From positions 2,994,517 to 3,058,516 of the forward strand of contig NZ_CP053108.1 of assembly GCF_013009075.1 (NCBI RefSeq): DNA of 64,000 nucleotides. The letters run 5' to 3'. Numbering within the stretch: position 1 is the stretch's first letter; every line of letters begins with the position of its first letter. The position numbers and the translations under genes were made by a program. A model generated the notes under the pieces. That model saw only the letters and a list, made by a program, of their open reading frames with translations. It was not told the origin of the DNA and searched no databases. This DNA is from Halomonas sp. TA22. Lineage in GTDB: Bacteria > Pseudomonadota > Gammaproteobacteria > Pseudomonadales > Halomonadaceae. Of this stretch, positions 8,382-16,738 are shown one piece after another.

Positions 8382-11129
8382 CTAGTCCAAGGCGCTCTCC
8401 AGACGCAGACGCTGCCAGTCGCTGGTCGGCTCGTTGAGCGGCAGGGTCACGTCCATCACCTGCTCCTCCATGTTGTAGCGCAGCCGGAAGCCAAGGTGTT
8501 TCATCAAGTTTCGCATGGGGAAATTGTCTGCCATTACCTTGCCGAACATCTCAAGCGTCCCCACCCCCTTGCAGTAGCGGATCATCTTGTTCATGAGCAG
8601 GCTGCCAAGCCCCTGCCCCTGCATGTCGTCGCGAATGATGATCGAGAACTCGGTGCGGATATTGTCCGGGTCATTCCAGACTCGCACCACCCCCAGCATC
8701 TGTCGGCTGCCATCGTCGCGCTCATGCTCGGCAATGAACGCCATCTGCCGGTCGTAATTGATCTGCGCCAGCATCGAGAGGTCGCGCTTGGTGAGATCGG
8801 CCTTGTGATGAAAGTATCTGAATCGAATGCTCTCCTCGGAGAGTTGAGTATGAAACGCAGTGATCAGCGGCGCGTCCTCGGCGCGGATCGGCCGTACCTC
8901 GACGTTCATGCCGTTCTTGAGCGTGATCCACTCCCTGAGCTCTTCGGGATAGGGCATGATCGCGTGACGGGCAGGCGTCCCCAGGTCCATGGCGAAGTCC
9001 ACCGCCACCACGCCATCGCGGTTGAGCAGCACCGGATTGAGCTCCAGCCCCTTGAGCGCCGGCAGGTCGGAGGCCATCTGGGAAAGCTTGACCAGCAACT
9101 GACAGATACGCTGAAAATCCCGCTCGGGATCGCGGGAGTGTTCGCGTATCAGCTTGGCGGCGTGGGTACTCGACACCAGGTCATTGGCCAGCGTCATGTT
9201 GAGCGGCGGCAGTGCGACGTGCCGGTCGGCCAGTACGTTGACCTTGTAGCCGCCGATACCGAACACGATCACTGGGCCGAAGACGGGATCGCGCGTGATA
9301 CCGGCACACAACTGCATGGAGTTCTTGCCGCGCTGCATCCCCTGCAGGCAGTACTCGTGGATCACGATGTCCGGCTGCCTTTGGTGGACCTGCTCGCTCA
9401 GCCGCCGCACCGCATCGGCCACTTGCTGCGGGGTGACGAGATCTTGGATCAGCCCCCCCGAGAGCCGGTGAGGGTGGCGGCGATAGCGAAACGGCATGCA
9501 ATTGTTCTCGTGTACTACCTTCAGCGCCATGCCTTCGCTGAACTCGATCGCTGCGCTGGCCCCCTCCTCGGGTGTCGTCACGTACTGGCTCGATGCAGTG
9601 GGGATACCGTATGCTGCCAGTACCTGAGCGATCTCTGAGTGGGTAAGCGACTCCCGCCCCGCCTCCCGCGCCTTGTCGATCAGACCATGGCAGCGCGCCC
9701 GAATCTCGGCCGAGGTGGCAAATGGCAGACTTGGCGGCGTCTCCTGCAGCAGCGTCTGCACGCGCTGGTAATTGACCATGTGCATGAAGGCCTTGACTGC
9801 CTTCTCCGGCGAAGTGTAGGTCGGAATACCGGCCAGGTTGCTCTCGTGACGTGCCGACAACGCCTCCTCCAGCCCCATCCAACTGGTCAGCAGATTGCGC
9901 TTGAAGCGCTTGCGATTGGCGACGATCGCCTCCGCGGTGATCTTCGACGGCGCCTGACGCGTCGGTGCATGCACCACCAGCACCGCATCCACCCCCGGAT
10001 CCGCGGCCACCACCTCCAGTACATCGACCATCTTCTCCGGCGTGGCATTGCCACTGAGATCGACGGGATTGCGCCCAGGCAACGTCATGTCGACATCGCG
10101 ACGCTGCAGCGCCCGACGCGTCACCTCGGAAAACTCGGCAAGCTTGCCCCCCGCGATAATCAGCTTGTCGATGGCCAGCATCGCCGGCCCCAGCCCGTTG
10201 GAGACGATGGCGAGTCGATCGCCGCGCAATGGTTTCATCCGCGACAGCGTCTCGAGGGCATCGAACAGCTCGTCCGAGTCATCGACGCGTACCACTCCGG
10301 CGCGAGCCAGCGCCGCATCGAAGATCACGTCGCGATTGGCGATTCCCGGCGTGGGCGCAATGCCGGAGATATCCGATTCGGGCGTGCGCCCGCTCTTGAT
10401 CGCCAGCACCAGGCGATGGCGGGACGCCTCGCGCAGTGCGGTCATCAGGTGCTGAGCATCGTGGGAGTGTTCGAGGTGCAGCAGGATCGCCTGGGTCGGC
10501 GCGTACTGGTTGATATAGTCGATCAGGTCGGGCAACAGCACATCGACGCTGTCGCCCAGCGTGACCAAGTGCGAGAAGCCGATGCCCCGGCCCGCTGCCC
10601 AGTCGATCATGGCACTGCCGAGCATCCCCGACTGGCCGAGATAGGCCACCTTGCCTGGCTTGACGGGCTGACTTGCATAGGAGGCATTGAGCTTGCGCCC
10701 CGGCACGATCAAGCCCATGCACTCCGGTCCCAGCACCCGGATGCCGCTGCGCCTTGCGGCCTGAAGCATGCGTTCGCGAATCGAGCGCCCCTCCTGCGCG
10801 GGATCATCGAGATAGGAGCCTCCGGTCAGCACCAGGGTGGCCTTGACCCCAAGGTTGCCAAGCTGCTCGATCAGCCTGGGCACGCTTCGCACCGGTGAGC
10901 AGATGATCGCCAGATCGGGCACCTCCGGCAGGTCGTCGACGCGCCTGACGCACGTCTGACCGAATACCGTGGCATAGCCCTTGGGATTGACCGCCCATAC
11001 TTGGCCGGGGAACCCCGCCTCCTGCACATTGCGCAGTACCAGCCCGCCCAGGGAGTTGGGCTTTTCCGATGCGCCAATCACCGCCAGGGTGCGGGGCTCG
11101 AAGAAGTGACGTAGAAATCGCGTGCCCAC
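8382..11129 (-). CDS. patZ: PatZ-like protein lysine acetyltransferase (acyl-CoA synthetase/GNAT fusion)
   Basis: A 915-residue two-part protein. The first ~740 residues resemble NDP-forming acyl-CoA synthetases: a CoA-binding Rossmann domain (AVIGASEKPNSLGG), ligase domains, and an ATP-grasp region starting around LTHSEIAQVLAAYGIP. The last ~170 residues are a GNAT domain with the acetyl-CoA loop QGQGLGSLL. This is the architecture of E. coli PatZ and Salmonella Pat, which acetylate a lysine of acetyl-CoA synthetase and other enzymes. The GTG at 11129 is taken as the start because AGGAGA lies five bases upstream. An in-frame ATG at 11159 lacks a ribosome site. It is divergent from a deacetylase-family gene 103 bp away. 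Confidence 0.92.
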   Translation of the reverse strand: MGTRFLRHFFEPRTLAVIGASEKPNSLGGLVLRNVQEAGFPGQVWAVNPKGYATVFGQTCVRRVDDLPEVPDLAIICSPVRSVPRLIEQLGNLGVKATLVLTGGSYLDDPAQEGRSIRERMLQAARRSGIRVLGPECMGLIVPGRKLNASYASQPVKPGKVAYLGQSGMLGSAMIDWAAGRGIGFSHLVTLGDSVDVLLPDLIDYINQYAPTQAILLHLEHSHDAQHLMTALREASRHRLVLAIKSGRTPESDISGIAPTPGIANRDVIFDAALARAGVVRVDDSDELFDALETLSRMKPLRGDRLAIVSNGLGPAMLAIDKLIIAGGKLAEFSEVTRRALQRRDVDMTLPGRNPVDLSGNATPEKMVDVLEVVAADPGVDAVLVVHAPTRQAPSKITAEAIVANRKRFKRNLLTSWMGLEEALSARHESNLAGIPTYTSPEKAVKAFMHMVNYQRVQTLLQETPPSLPFATSAEIRARCHGLIDKAREAGRESLTHSEIAQVLAAYGIPTASSQYVTTPEEGASAAIEFSEGMALKVVHENNCMPFRYRRHPHRLSGGLIQDLVTPQQVADAVRRLSEQVHQRQPDIVIHEYCLQGMQRGKNSMQLCAGITRDPVFGPVIVFGIGGYKVNVLADRHVALPPLNMTLANDLVSSTHAAKLIREHSRDPERDFQRICQLLVKLSQMASDLPALKGLELNPVLLNRDGVVAVDFAMDLGTPARHAIMPYPEELREWITLKNGMNVEVRPIRAEDAPLITAFHTQLSEESIRFRYFHHKADLTKRDLSMLAQINYDRQMAFIAEHERDDGSRQMLGVVRVWNDPDNIRTEFSIIIRDDMQGQGLGSLLMNKMIRYCKGVGTLEMFGKVMADNFPMRNLMKHLGFRLRYNMEEQVMDVTLPLNEPTSDWQRLRLESALD

Positions 11130-11232
11130 CGGTCTCTCCTCACAAGGGGTTGTGACCATGTGTACGACTTATTGACACTGTCATGCAAGGTCGCAAGAAG
11201 TCTAAGGTCAATCATCCTCGCTGGAGTCTACG

Positions 11233-12180
11233 ATGATTACCTCCTACATCACCCATCCACGATGCCTGGATCACCACATGGGGCCCGAGCATCCTGAGAG
11301 CCCGCTGCGACTCGAGGCGATCCGGGCCCGGCTGTCGCTGGCCGGCATTCTGCAGCAGACCATGCAGTCCGAGGCGAAGCCCGCCACCGACGAGCAGCTG
11401 GCGCGTGTGCATCCCGTGCGTCATCTCCAGTCGCTGGGCAAGTGCGTGCCCGAGCAGGGCATCGTCGCCATCGACGAGGGGGACACCATGATGAACCCGC
11501 ACAGCTTGGAGGCGGCCAAAGTCGCCGCGGGCGCCGTCATCAGCGGAGTGAACCAGGTCTACCGGCACCAGGCCGACAATGTCTTCTGTGCCGTGCGGCC
11601 CCCGGGACACCATGCCGAAGCCACCGATGCCATGGGCTTCTGCTTCTACAACAACATCGCCGTGGGGGCGGCGCACGCACGAGCACAGTACGGTGCCCGC
11701 CGCATCGCCATCCTCGACTTCGATGTGCATCAGTGCAATGGCACCGTCGACATCTTCAAGGATGACCCGGAGATCCTGATCTGTACCAGTTATCAATTCC
11801 CTTTCTACCCCTGGCGCTATCTACGCAGCGAGAGCCATAACGTCATCAATACGCCGCTTGCGGCGGGTACCGACAGCGCCACCTTTCGCCAGGCCATCGA
11901 GGAGGATTGGCTCCCCGCCCTGCACGGCTTCAAGCCGGACCTGGTACTGGTGTCGGCGGGTTTCGACGCCCACCGCGAGGACCCCATGGCCGAGCTCTGC
12001 CTCGAGGATGAGGACTTCTATTGGGTCACCCGTCTGGCCATGGAGATCGCCGCCCTCTATGCCGACAATCGCTTGGTATCGGTACTCGAGGGGGGATATG
12101 ACCCCATCGCACTGGGGCGCTGCGCCGAGGCGCACGTAAGAGCCTTACTTGGTCAGCCGTTCGATGATGGCGTTTCCTGA
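11233..12180 (+). CDS. Histone deacetylase-family zinc hydrolase
   Basis: A 315-residue member of the arginase/deacetylase fold. Diagnostic pieces are GPEHPESPLRLEAI at the N-terminus, the catalytic His pair in RPPGHHAEA (about residues 117-125), the zinc-binding block DFDVHQCNGT (about residue 162), SAGFDAHREDP (a zinc-ligand Asp) and the catalytic Tyr in EGGYDP. Such enzymes remove acyl groups from lysines, polyamines or acetoin-pathway proteins. The second half of the zinc block reads HQCNG where HHGNG is usual. Divergent placement next to the PatZ-like acetyltransferase suggests it reverses that modification. TGGAG precedes the start. Confidence 0.88.
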   Translation: MITSYITHPRCLDHHMGPEHPESPLRLEAIRARLSLAGILQQTMQSEAKPATDEQLARVHPVRHLQSLGKCVPEQGIVAIDEGDTMMNPHSLEAAKVAAGAVISGVNQVYRHQADNVFCAVRPPGHHAEATDAMGFCFYNNIAVGAAHARAQYGARRIAILDFDVHQCNGTVDIFKDDPEILICTSYQFPFYPWRYLRSESHNVINTPLAAGTDSATFRQAIEEDWLPALHGFKPDLVLVSAGFDAHREDPMAELCLEDEDFYWVTRLAMEIAALYADNRLVSVLEGGYDPIALGRCAEAHVRALLGQPFDDGVS

Positions 12181-12262
12181 GCCGCGAAAATCACCTTACC
12201 CACGCCTTGTCGAGACCCTTGCGATTTCAAGTACTCTGCGGGCGGGATATGATAAGTTAACG

Positions 12263-12274
12263 GGAAATGTTTCC
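12263..12274. promoter_or_regulatory. Inverted repeat upstream of the XRE-cupin gene
   Basis: GGAAA-TG-TTTCC is a perfect inverted repeat 14 bp before the start codon of the XRE-cupin regulator. A second CTATAG palindrome overlaps it on the right. The position, close to the start codon, would suit autorepression by the encoded regulator. This is inference from symmetry and location only. Confidence 0.35.
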
Positions 12275-12288
12275 TATAGTGAACCGCA

Positions 12289-12915
12289 ATGAGCATAACC
12301 GATCAGGAAACGGCCCTACGTATCGCCGATGGCCGCAAGCCCTTTGTCGAGCCGCTGCGTCTTGGCGAGCGCCTCAAGGAGATCCGCCTGGCCAACCACT
12401 GGACGCTGGAGGATGTCAGCCAGCGCACCGGCCTTGCACGCTCCACGCTCTCCAAGATCGAGAACGATCAGATTTCTCCCACCTTCACAGCCGTTCAGAA
12501 GCTGATCGGCGGACTGGGTATCGACCTTCCGCAGCTGCTCACCGCACCCAAGGCCCAGAGTCGCACCCTGGGGCGTCGCGACCTGACGCTGGTCGGCGAG
12601 GGCAAGCGCCACCCCACGCCTACCTACGAGCATGAGCTGCTCTCTTGGCAACTCGCCCAGAAACGCATGATCCCCTTCAAGACCATCGTTCGGGCGCGCC
12701 GCTTCGATGAGTTCAGCGAATGGGTGCGCCACGACGGCGAGGAGTTCCTGATCGTGCTCGAGGGCGAGATCCTGCTCTACACCGAGTTCTACGAGCCATT
12801 GCGTCTCGGTCGTGGCGATAGCATCTATTTCGACAGCGACATGGGCCACGCCTTGGTTTCGGTCAGCGATGAGGACGCTGTGGTGCTCTCGGTGTGCACT
12901 CCCGGCGATAGCTGA
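12289..12915 (+). CDS. XRE-family transcription regulator with cupin sensor domain
   Basis: A 208-residue DNA-binding protein. A helix-turn-helix of the XRE type lies at about residues 26-80 (LGERLKEIRLANHWTLEDVSQRTGLARSTLSKIEN). The C-terminal half is a small-molecule-binding cupin (FSEWVRHDGEEFLIVLEGEI, ending GDSIYFDSDMGHALVSV). Regulators of this build control amino acid, polyamine and sulfur utilisation genes. The effector here cannot be read from sequence. It is convergent with fdhD (9 bp between stops) and lies 108 bp after the deacetylase gene, so it may have its own promoter. Confidence 0.88.
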   Translation: MSITDQETALRIADGRKPFVEPLRLGERLKEIRLANHWTLEDVSQRTGLARSTLSKIENDQISPTFTAVQKLIGGLGIDLPQLLTAPKAQSRTLGRRDLTLVGEGKRHPTPTYEHELLSWQLAQKRMIPFKTIVRARRFDEFSEWVRHDGEEFLIVLEGEILLYTEFYEPLRLGRGDSIYFDSDMGHALVSVSDEDAVVLSVCTPGDS

Positions 12916-12924
12916 AGCGACAGA

Positions 12925-13761
12925 TCAGCGGTCGCCCGGACGACGCTCGGGAATCGCATCGAGCTCGAGACGATGGGGAGCACCGATGGCCTGGAAATGC
13001 CGGCCCTTGGCCCGCGCCACCAGCAATACTCCGAAGCGTTCGGCGAGCTCCACCCCTTTCTGGGTGACGCCGGAGCGCGAAATCAGCACGGCGATGCCCA
13101 TCTGGGCCACCTTGAGCACCATCTCCGAAGTCAAGCGACCGGTGGTATAGAAGATATCGGCGTGTGACGTGCCGCTCTGCTCGAGCCACTGCCGCCCGGC
13201 CAGGGTGTCCACCGCGTTGTGGCGTCCTACGTCCTCGACGAAATCGAGCACTTCATCCTGGCGACAGAGAGCGCACCCATGCACCGCCCCGGCACTGCGG
13301 TAGGTCTCGTTGCAGCTGCCAAGATGATTGAGCAGACGGTAGAGCACCGACTGCCTGAGCAGCGTCGCGGGCAACGGCGCAAGCCCGGTGCTCTCCAGCA
13401 GACGCCCGAACACGGTGCCCTGCCCACAACCGGTGGTCACGGTGCGACTCCCCAGTCGCTCCTCGAGATCGGCGGGCAACCGGCGTGTCACCACCGCAGC
13501 GGCTTCCACCTCCCAGTCCACCTGCACCGCGACCAGATCCTCCCTTTCATTAAGTAGTCCCTGATTGCGCAAGTAGCCCACCACCAGCGCTTCAGGCTCT
13601 GCACCAAGCGTCATCAGGGTGACGATCTCGCGCTTGTTGAGATAGAGCGTCAGCGCCCGTTCGGCGGCAATTGCCTGGCGGCGCGTCTCGCCATACTCAT
13701 CGACCACCTCGATTTCGAGGGTGGTGGGCAGGCGCGCCCGACTCAAGCTGATGGCGGACAT
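12925..13761 (-). CDS. fdhD: Formate dehydrogenase accessory sulfurtransferase FdhD
   Basis: Transfers sulfur from the cysteine desulfurase IscS to the molybdenum cofactor so that formate dehydrogenase becomes active. The 278 residues match E. coli FdhD (277). The working C-x2-C pair is seen as HGCALC (Cys163 and Cys166). Other family blocks are YLNKREIV, VGYLRNQGLL, DVGRHNAVD and YTTGRLTSEM. The start is supported by GGGAG about 8 bases upstream. It is transcribed away from the formate dehydrogenase operon, so one divergent control region of about 95 bp serves both. Confidence 0.97.
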   Translation of the reverse strand: MSAISLSRARLPTTLEIEVVDEYGETRRQAIAAERALTLYLNKREIVTLMTLGAEPEALVVGYLRNQGLLNEREDLVAVQVDWEVEAAAVVTRRLPADLEERLGSRTVTTGCGQGTVFGRLLESTGLAPLPATLLRQSVLYRLLNHLGSCNETYRSAGAVHGCALCRQDEVLDFVEDVGRHNAVDTLAGRQWLEQSGTSHADIFYTTGRLTSEMVLKVAQMGIAVLISRSGVTQKGVELAERFGVLLVARAKGRHFQAIGAPHRLELDAIPERRPGDR

Positions 13762-13856
13762 GTAAAAGACTCCCTATTCGCGGTTTTGACGGCTTGACCA
13801 TCATCCCATCGCTGTCGCTTACTGTCTGCCCTTTCCAAGACCATCCGGGGACCATC

Positions 13857-14285
13857 ATGTCGAGTGCCAGTCTTCGCCACTTGAGCCTCACCCTGGCGGG
13901 CGAGAACAAGACCGTCAACGGCTTCACGCTGATGCAGTGGCGCATCGCCCACTTCGCCCCTGGCGAACAGGGGCCCTACGTGCTCGATCTGCAGCTCTAC
14001 ATGACCGAGCGCACCGCCTACCGCTTCAACCTCAACTCCTCGAGTCCGCGCCTGTTCGTACGCTGCGGCTTCACCGGACGAGCGCCGGTGCCGGACGCCA
14101 TTACCGCAAGCCAGGATGTGGCCGCCGCGTGGATGGATGGTGAGCAGCAGGTACTCGAAACGCCCATGCCGATGGCGCTCCAGGTATGGATCGAGGCCTA
14201 TCTTGCCCATCACGGCGAAGGCCCCGACCCTGGCCGCAAGAAGAAGCGCAAGGGCGCCGGACGCGCGCGTGAGGATCAGCCATGA
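13857..14285 (+). CDS. DUF3305 protein of the formate dehydrogenase cluster
   Basis: A 142-residue protein with no recognised catalytic motif. The central region (WRIAHFAPGEQGPYVLDLQLYMTERTAYRFNL) and the PRLFVRC block are typical of DUF3305, a family found next to DUF3306 and formate dehydrogenase genes. The last ~20 residues are strongly basic (GRKKKRKGAGRAR), possibly a contact with the acidic DUF3306 partner or nucleic acid. No signal peptide or membrane span is seen. It overlaps the DUF3306 gene by 4 bp. The start at 13857 fits the family; the frame extends to a TTG at 13794, which was not used. Confidence 0.8.
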   Translation: MSSASLRHLSLTLAGENKTVNGFTLMQWRIAHFAPGEQGPYVLDLQLYMTERTAYRFNLNSSSPRLFVRCGFTGRAPVPDAITASQDVAAAWMDGEQQVLETPMPMALQVWIEAYLAHHGEGPDPGRKKKRKGAGRAREDQP

Positions 14286-14902
14286 CGCGCGCCGACACCC
14301 CCTTCAACCGTTGGTCGCTGCGCAAGCGCGGGCTCGACAACTCGGATGCCAAGCCTGACTCGCACGAGCGCGCTGGCATGGCTGACGACACCGCCGAGCA
14401 GCTGCCTGAAGAACATGGGGCATCAGCGCCGGAGCCGATCCGGGAGGCCGGGAGCAGGACGGAAGAGATCGACGCGCCTCCCCCCGAGGGGAGCCTCGAT
14501 CACACCCTGCCCGACCCCGACAGCCTCGGTCCCGGAGCCGATTTCAAGGGATATCTGGTGCCGGGCGTCAGCGCCGCGCTCAAGCGCCGAGCACTCAGGC
14601 GCCTCTACACCACCGGCAACTACAACGTTCGCGATGGGCTTGACGACTACGACCTTGACTACAGCCAGATGGGCAAGCTTTCGGTCACGGCCAGTGCAAG
14701 CGTGCGCCAGTGGGGAAAGAAGGCCCTCGAAACATTCGAGGAGCGGGCGCACGCCCAGCCCCGAGGCGATGAGCAGTCGGCTGACGAATGCCCATGCGAT
14801 GCGATGCCATCTGGCACAAGCGAGGAAGACAAGGTATCCTCCCCGCGCCGCACGGCCGGGATGTCAGGAGAAGAGTCACACAAGAATGACTCAAGCACCT
14901 GA
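14282..14902 (+). CDS. DUF3306 protein of the formate dehydrogenase cluster
   Basis: A 206-residue protein of family DUF3306. It opens with the FNRWSLRKRG block. A long low-complexity acidic stretch rich in Glu, Pro and Ala follows (about residues 20-85). The conserved part ends RALRRLYTTGNYNVRDGLDDYDLDY. It has no metal-binding cysteine motif, signal peptide or membrane span. The role is unknown; consistent pairing with DUF3305 and a formate dehydrogenase suggests a maturation or assembly factor. Start and stop of the two DUF genes overlap as ATGA, implying coupled translation. Confidence 0.8.
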   Translation: MTRADTPFNRWSLRKRGLDNSDAKPDSHERAGMADDTAEQLPEEHGASAPEPIREAGSRTEEIDAPPPEGSLDHTLPDPDSLGPGADFKGYLVPGVSAALKRRALRRLYTTGNYNVRDGLDDYDLDYSQMGKLSVTASASVRQWGKKALETFEERAHAQPRGDEQSADECPCDAMPSGTSEEDKVSSPRRTAGMSGEESHKNDSST

Positions 14903-15036
14903 AACTTCGGCCGATATCAGTTGCAGTAGAGGCGATTAGACTAACGGGGCATTTGCCTGAGCCAGCATTCGGCCAACACTGCATCACTGAGTCATACCTA
15001 TAACAACGACATGACCGATCTGACCGATGAGAAGAC

Positions 15037-16734
15037 ATGAACCAACCTATCGCGTCACCCTCGCAGGGTTCGCAACACAATCGACTCGCCCGGACGGCTG
15101 CTCTTAGCAAGGTTTCCTGGCCTGTCAATCTCTCCCCCGCTACGGTCAGTTACCAGAGCCTGGGCCATTTGCTGATCATCGGCGGCGACGTCGAGTGCCG
15201 CACTGCACTGGCGGCCCTGCAAGGAGCCGAGACCGAACTGACATCGGTCACGCTGCTGCTCGACTCAGCGTCAGTTGGCTCTCAGGATCGGGACGTGCCG
15301 GGCGTGGCCAGCTATCGCATCGATATGGCCCGCCAAGGCATCGCCATTCGCGGTTATCTCGGTTGCTTCGAGGTCGAGCTCTCCCATGAGGGAGCCCCGG
15401 TCAATCTGGCCAAGGCAGTTCTCTCCCGCGATTACTTCGACCTGATCCTGGATCTTGGCAAGCATCCTTGCCTGACGCTCGAGCTGCCGCCGCCAGGTTA
15501 TTTCGCCTGTCAGTTCGGCACACCGGCCTATACCGAGGCACTGGCCGCGCTGCCCGAACACATCGGCGAATTCGACAAGCCCAAGTATTTTCATATCGAT
15601 CACGACATCTGCGCGCATGATGGACGCGGCCAGCGCGGCTGCACCCGCTGCCTGGAGGTGTGCCCCGCAGACGCCATCGCCAGCCGCCAGAAGCGCATCG
15701 AAGCGTGGATCGAGATTGACCCGTTCCTTTGCCATGGCGCGGGCAGCTGTACTACTGCCTGCCCTACCGGCGCCATCCAGTACCGGCTGCCGGAGCCGCA
15801 CGCCCAGCAAGATTACGCGGCACGCCTGATCGAGGCCTATCGCGAATCGGGCGGTACACAGCCAGTCGTGCGCTTCGTCGAGCGCGCCTATCTGGACGAG
15901 GAGCTACCGCCCCCCGCCGGGCATATACTGGATATCCCGCTCGAGGAGCTTGGCGCGGCCGGGCTCGACCATTGGCTCGGCGCCCTGGCCGATGGCGCCT
16001 GCGAGGTGCGCGTGCAATGGGGGGCAAACCTGCCGGGAAGCATGATCGCACTGCTTGACGATCAGCTGGCCCAGGCCCGGACGATTCTCGATGCGCTCGG
16101 CCTCGAAGCAGGCCGCTTGACCACACTCGATGCCGGCGACAGCGAGCGACGCGACGAACTGCCAGCATTCAACGCGCTGCCCTCACGCTCGCGCAGCGCC
16201 AAGGCGGCGCACGGCAAGCGTGCCCGGCTCAACGATACCCTGGCCAGCCTCACCGCGGCTGGCCACCTCGATGCCCAACGCCATGGCATGCCCGACGGTG
16301 CGCCGTTTGGCGCAGTGGTCGTCGACAACGCCGCTTGCACGCTGTGCATGAGCTGTGTCTCGATCTGTCCCACGAAGGCGCTTGGCGGTGGCAAGGACAA
16401 GCCCCTGCTCAGCTTCCTCGAGGCCGACTGCGTGCAGTGCGGGCTGTGCGCCAGTGCCTGTCCCGAGGATGCCATCGCACTCATGCCGGGCTTCCTGGCC
16501 GCACCGCAACGCCTCGAGCGCCAGATCTGCAAGGAGGAGGCGGCATTCGAGTGCATCGTCTGCAGCAAGCCCTTCGCCACCGTCAGCACCATTGCCAGCA
16601 TCAAGGCCAAGCTGGCCGCACACCCCTACTTCGCTGGCGATGCCATGGCACGCCTGGAGATGTGCGAGGACTGTCGCGTCAAGGATGTCTGGCACGAGAT
16701 GGCTCGCAATCCCGACGCGCAACTGAAGGTATAG
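15037..16734 (+). CDS. Multi-cluster 4Fe-4S ferredoxin of the formate dehydrogenase operon
   Basis: A 565-residue cytoplasmic iron-sulfur protein. Two cluster motifs lie near the middle (CTRCLEVCP preceded by an upstream Cys, then CHGAGSCTTACP). Two more lie near residues 430-480 (CTLCMSCVSICP and CVQCGLCASACP), so up to four 4Fe-4S clusters are likely. The C-terminus has two further CxxC pairs (CIVC and CEDC, about residues 508-550) that may bind zinc or another metal. The N-terminal ~180 residues include a Rossmann-like stretch (LLIIGGDVECRTALAAL) and are specific to this family. It probably shuttles electrons or assists assembly of the dehydrogenase; the exact partner is unknown. Confidence 0.85.
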   Translation: MNQPIASPSQGSQHNRLARTAALSKVSWPVNLSPATVSYQSLGHLLIIGGDVECRTALAALQGAETELTSVTLLLDSASVGSQDRDVPGVASYRIDMARQGIAIRGYLGCFEVELSHEGAPVNLAKAVLSRDYFDLILDLGKHPCLTLELPPPGYFACQFGTPAYTEALAALPEHIGEFDKPKYFHIDHDICAHDGRGQRGCTRCLEVCPADAIASRQKRIEAWIEIDPFLCHGAGSCTTACPTGAIQYRLPEPHAQQDYAARLIEAYRESGGTQPVVRFVERAYLDEELPPPAGHILDIPLEELGAAGLDHWLGALADGACEVRVQWGANLPGSMIALLDDQLAQARTILDALGLEAGRLTTLDAGDSERRDELPAFNALPSRSRSAKAAHGKRARLNDTLASLTAAGHLDAQRHGMPDGAPFGAVVVDNAACTLCMSCVSICPTKALGGGKDKPLLSFLEADCVQCGLCASACPEDAIALMPGFLAAPQRLERQICKEEAAFECIVCSKPFATVSTIASIKAKLAAHPYFAGDAMARLEMCEDCRVKDVWHEMARNPDAQLKV

Positions 16735-16738
16735 CCGT

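Noticed and set aside
8364-10898. Two long open frames (424 and 419 codons) opposite the PatZ-like gene
   Set aside because: Composition is His/Arg-rich without domains, and the opposite strand encodes a well-conserved fusion protein.
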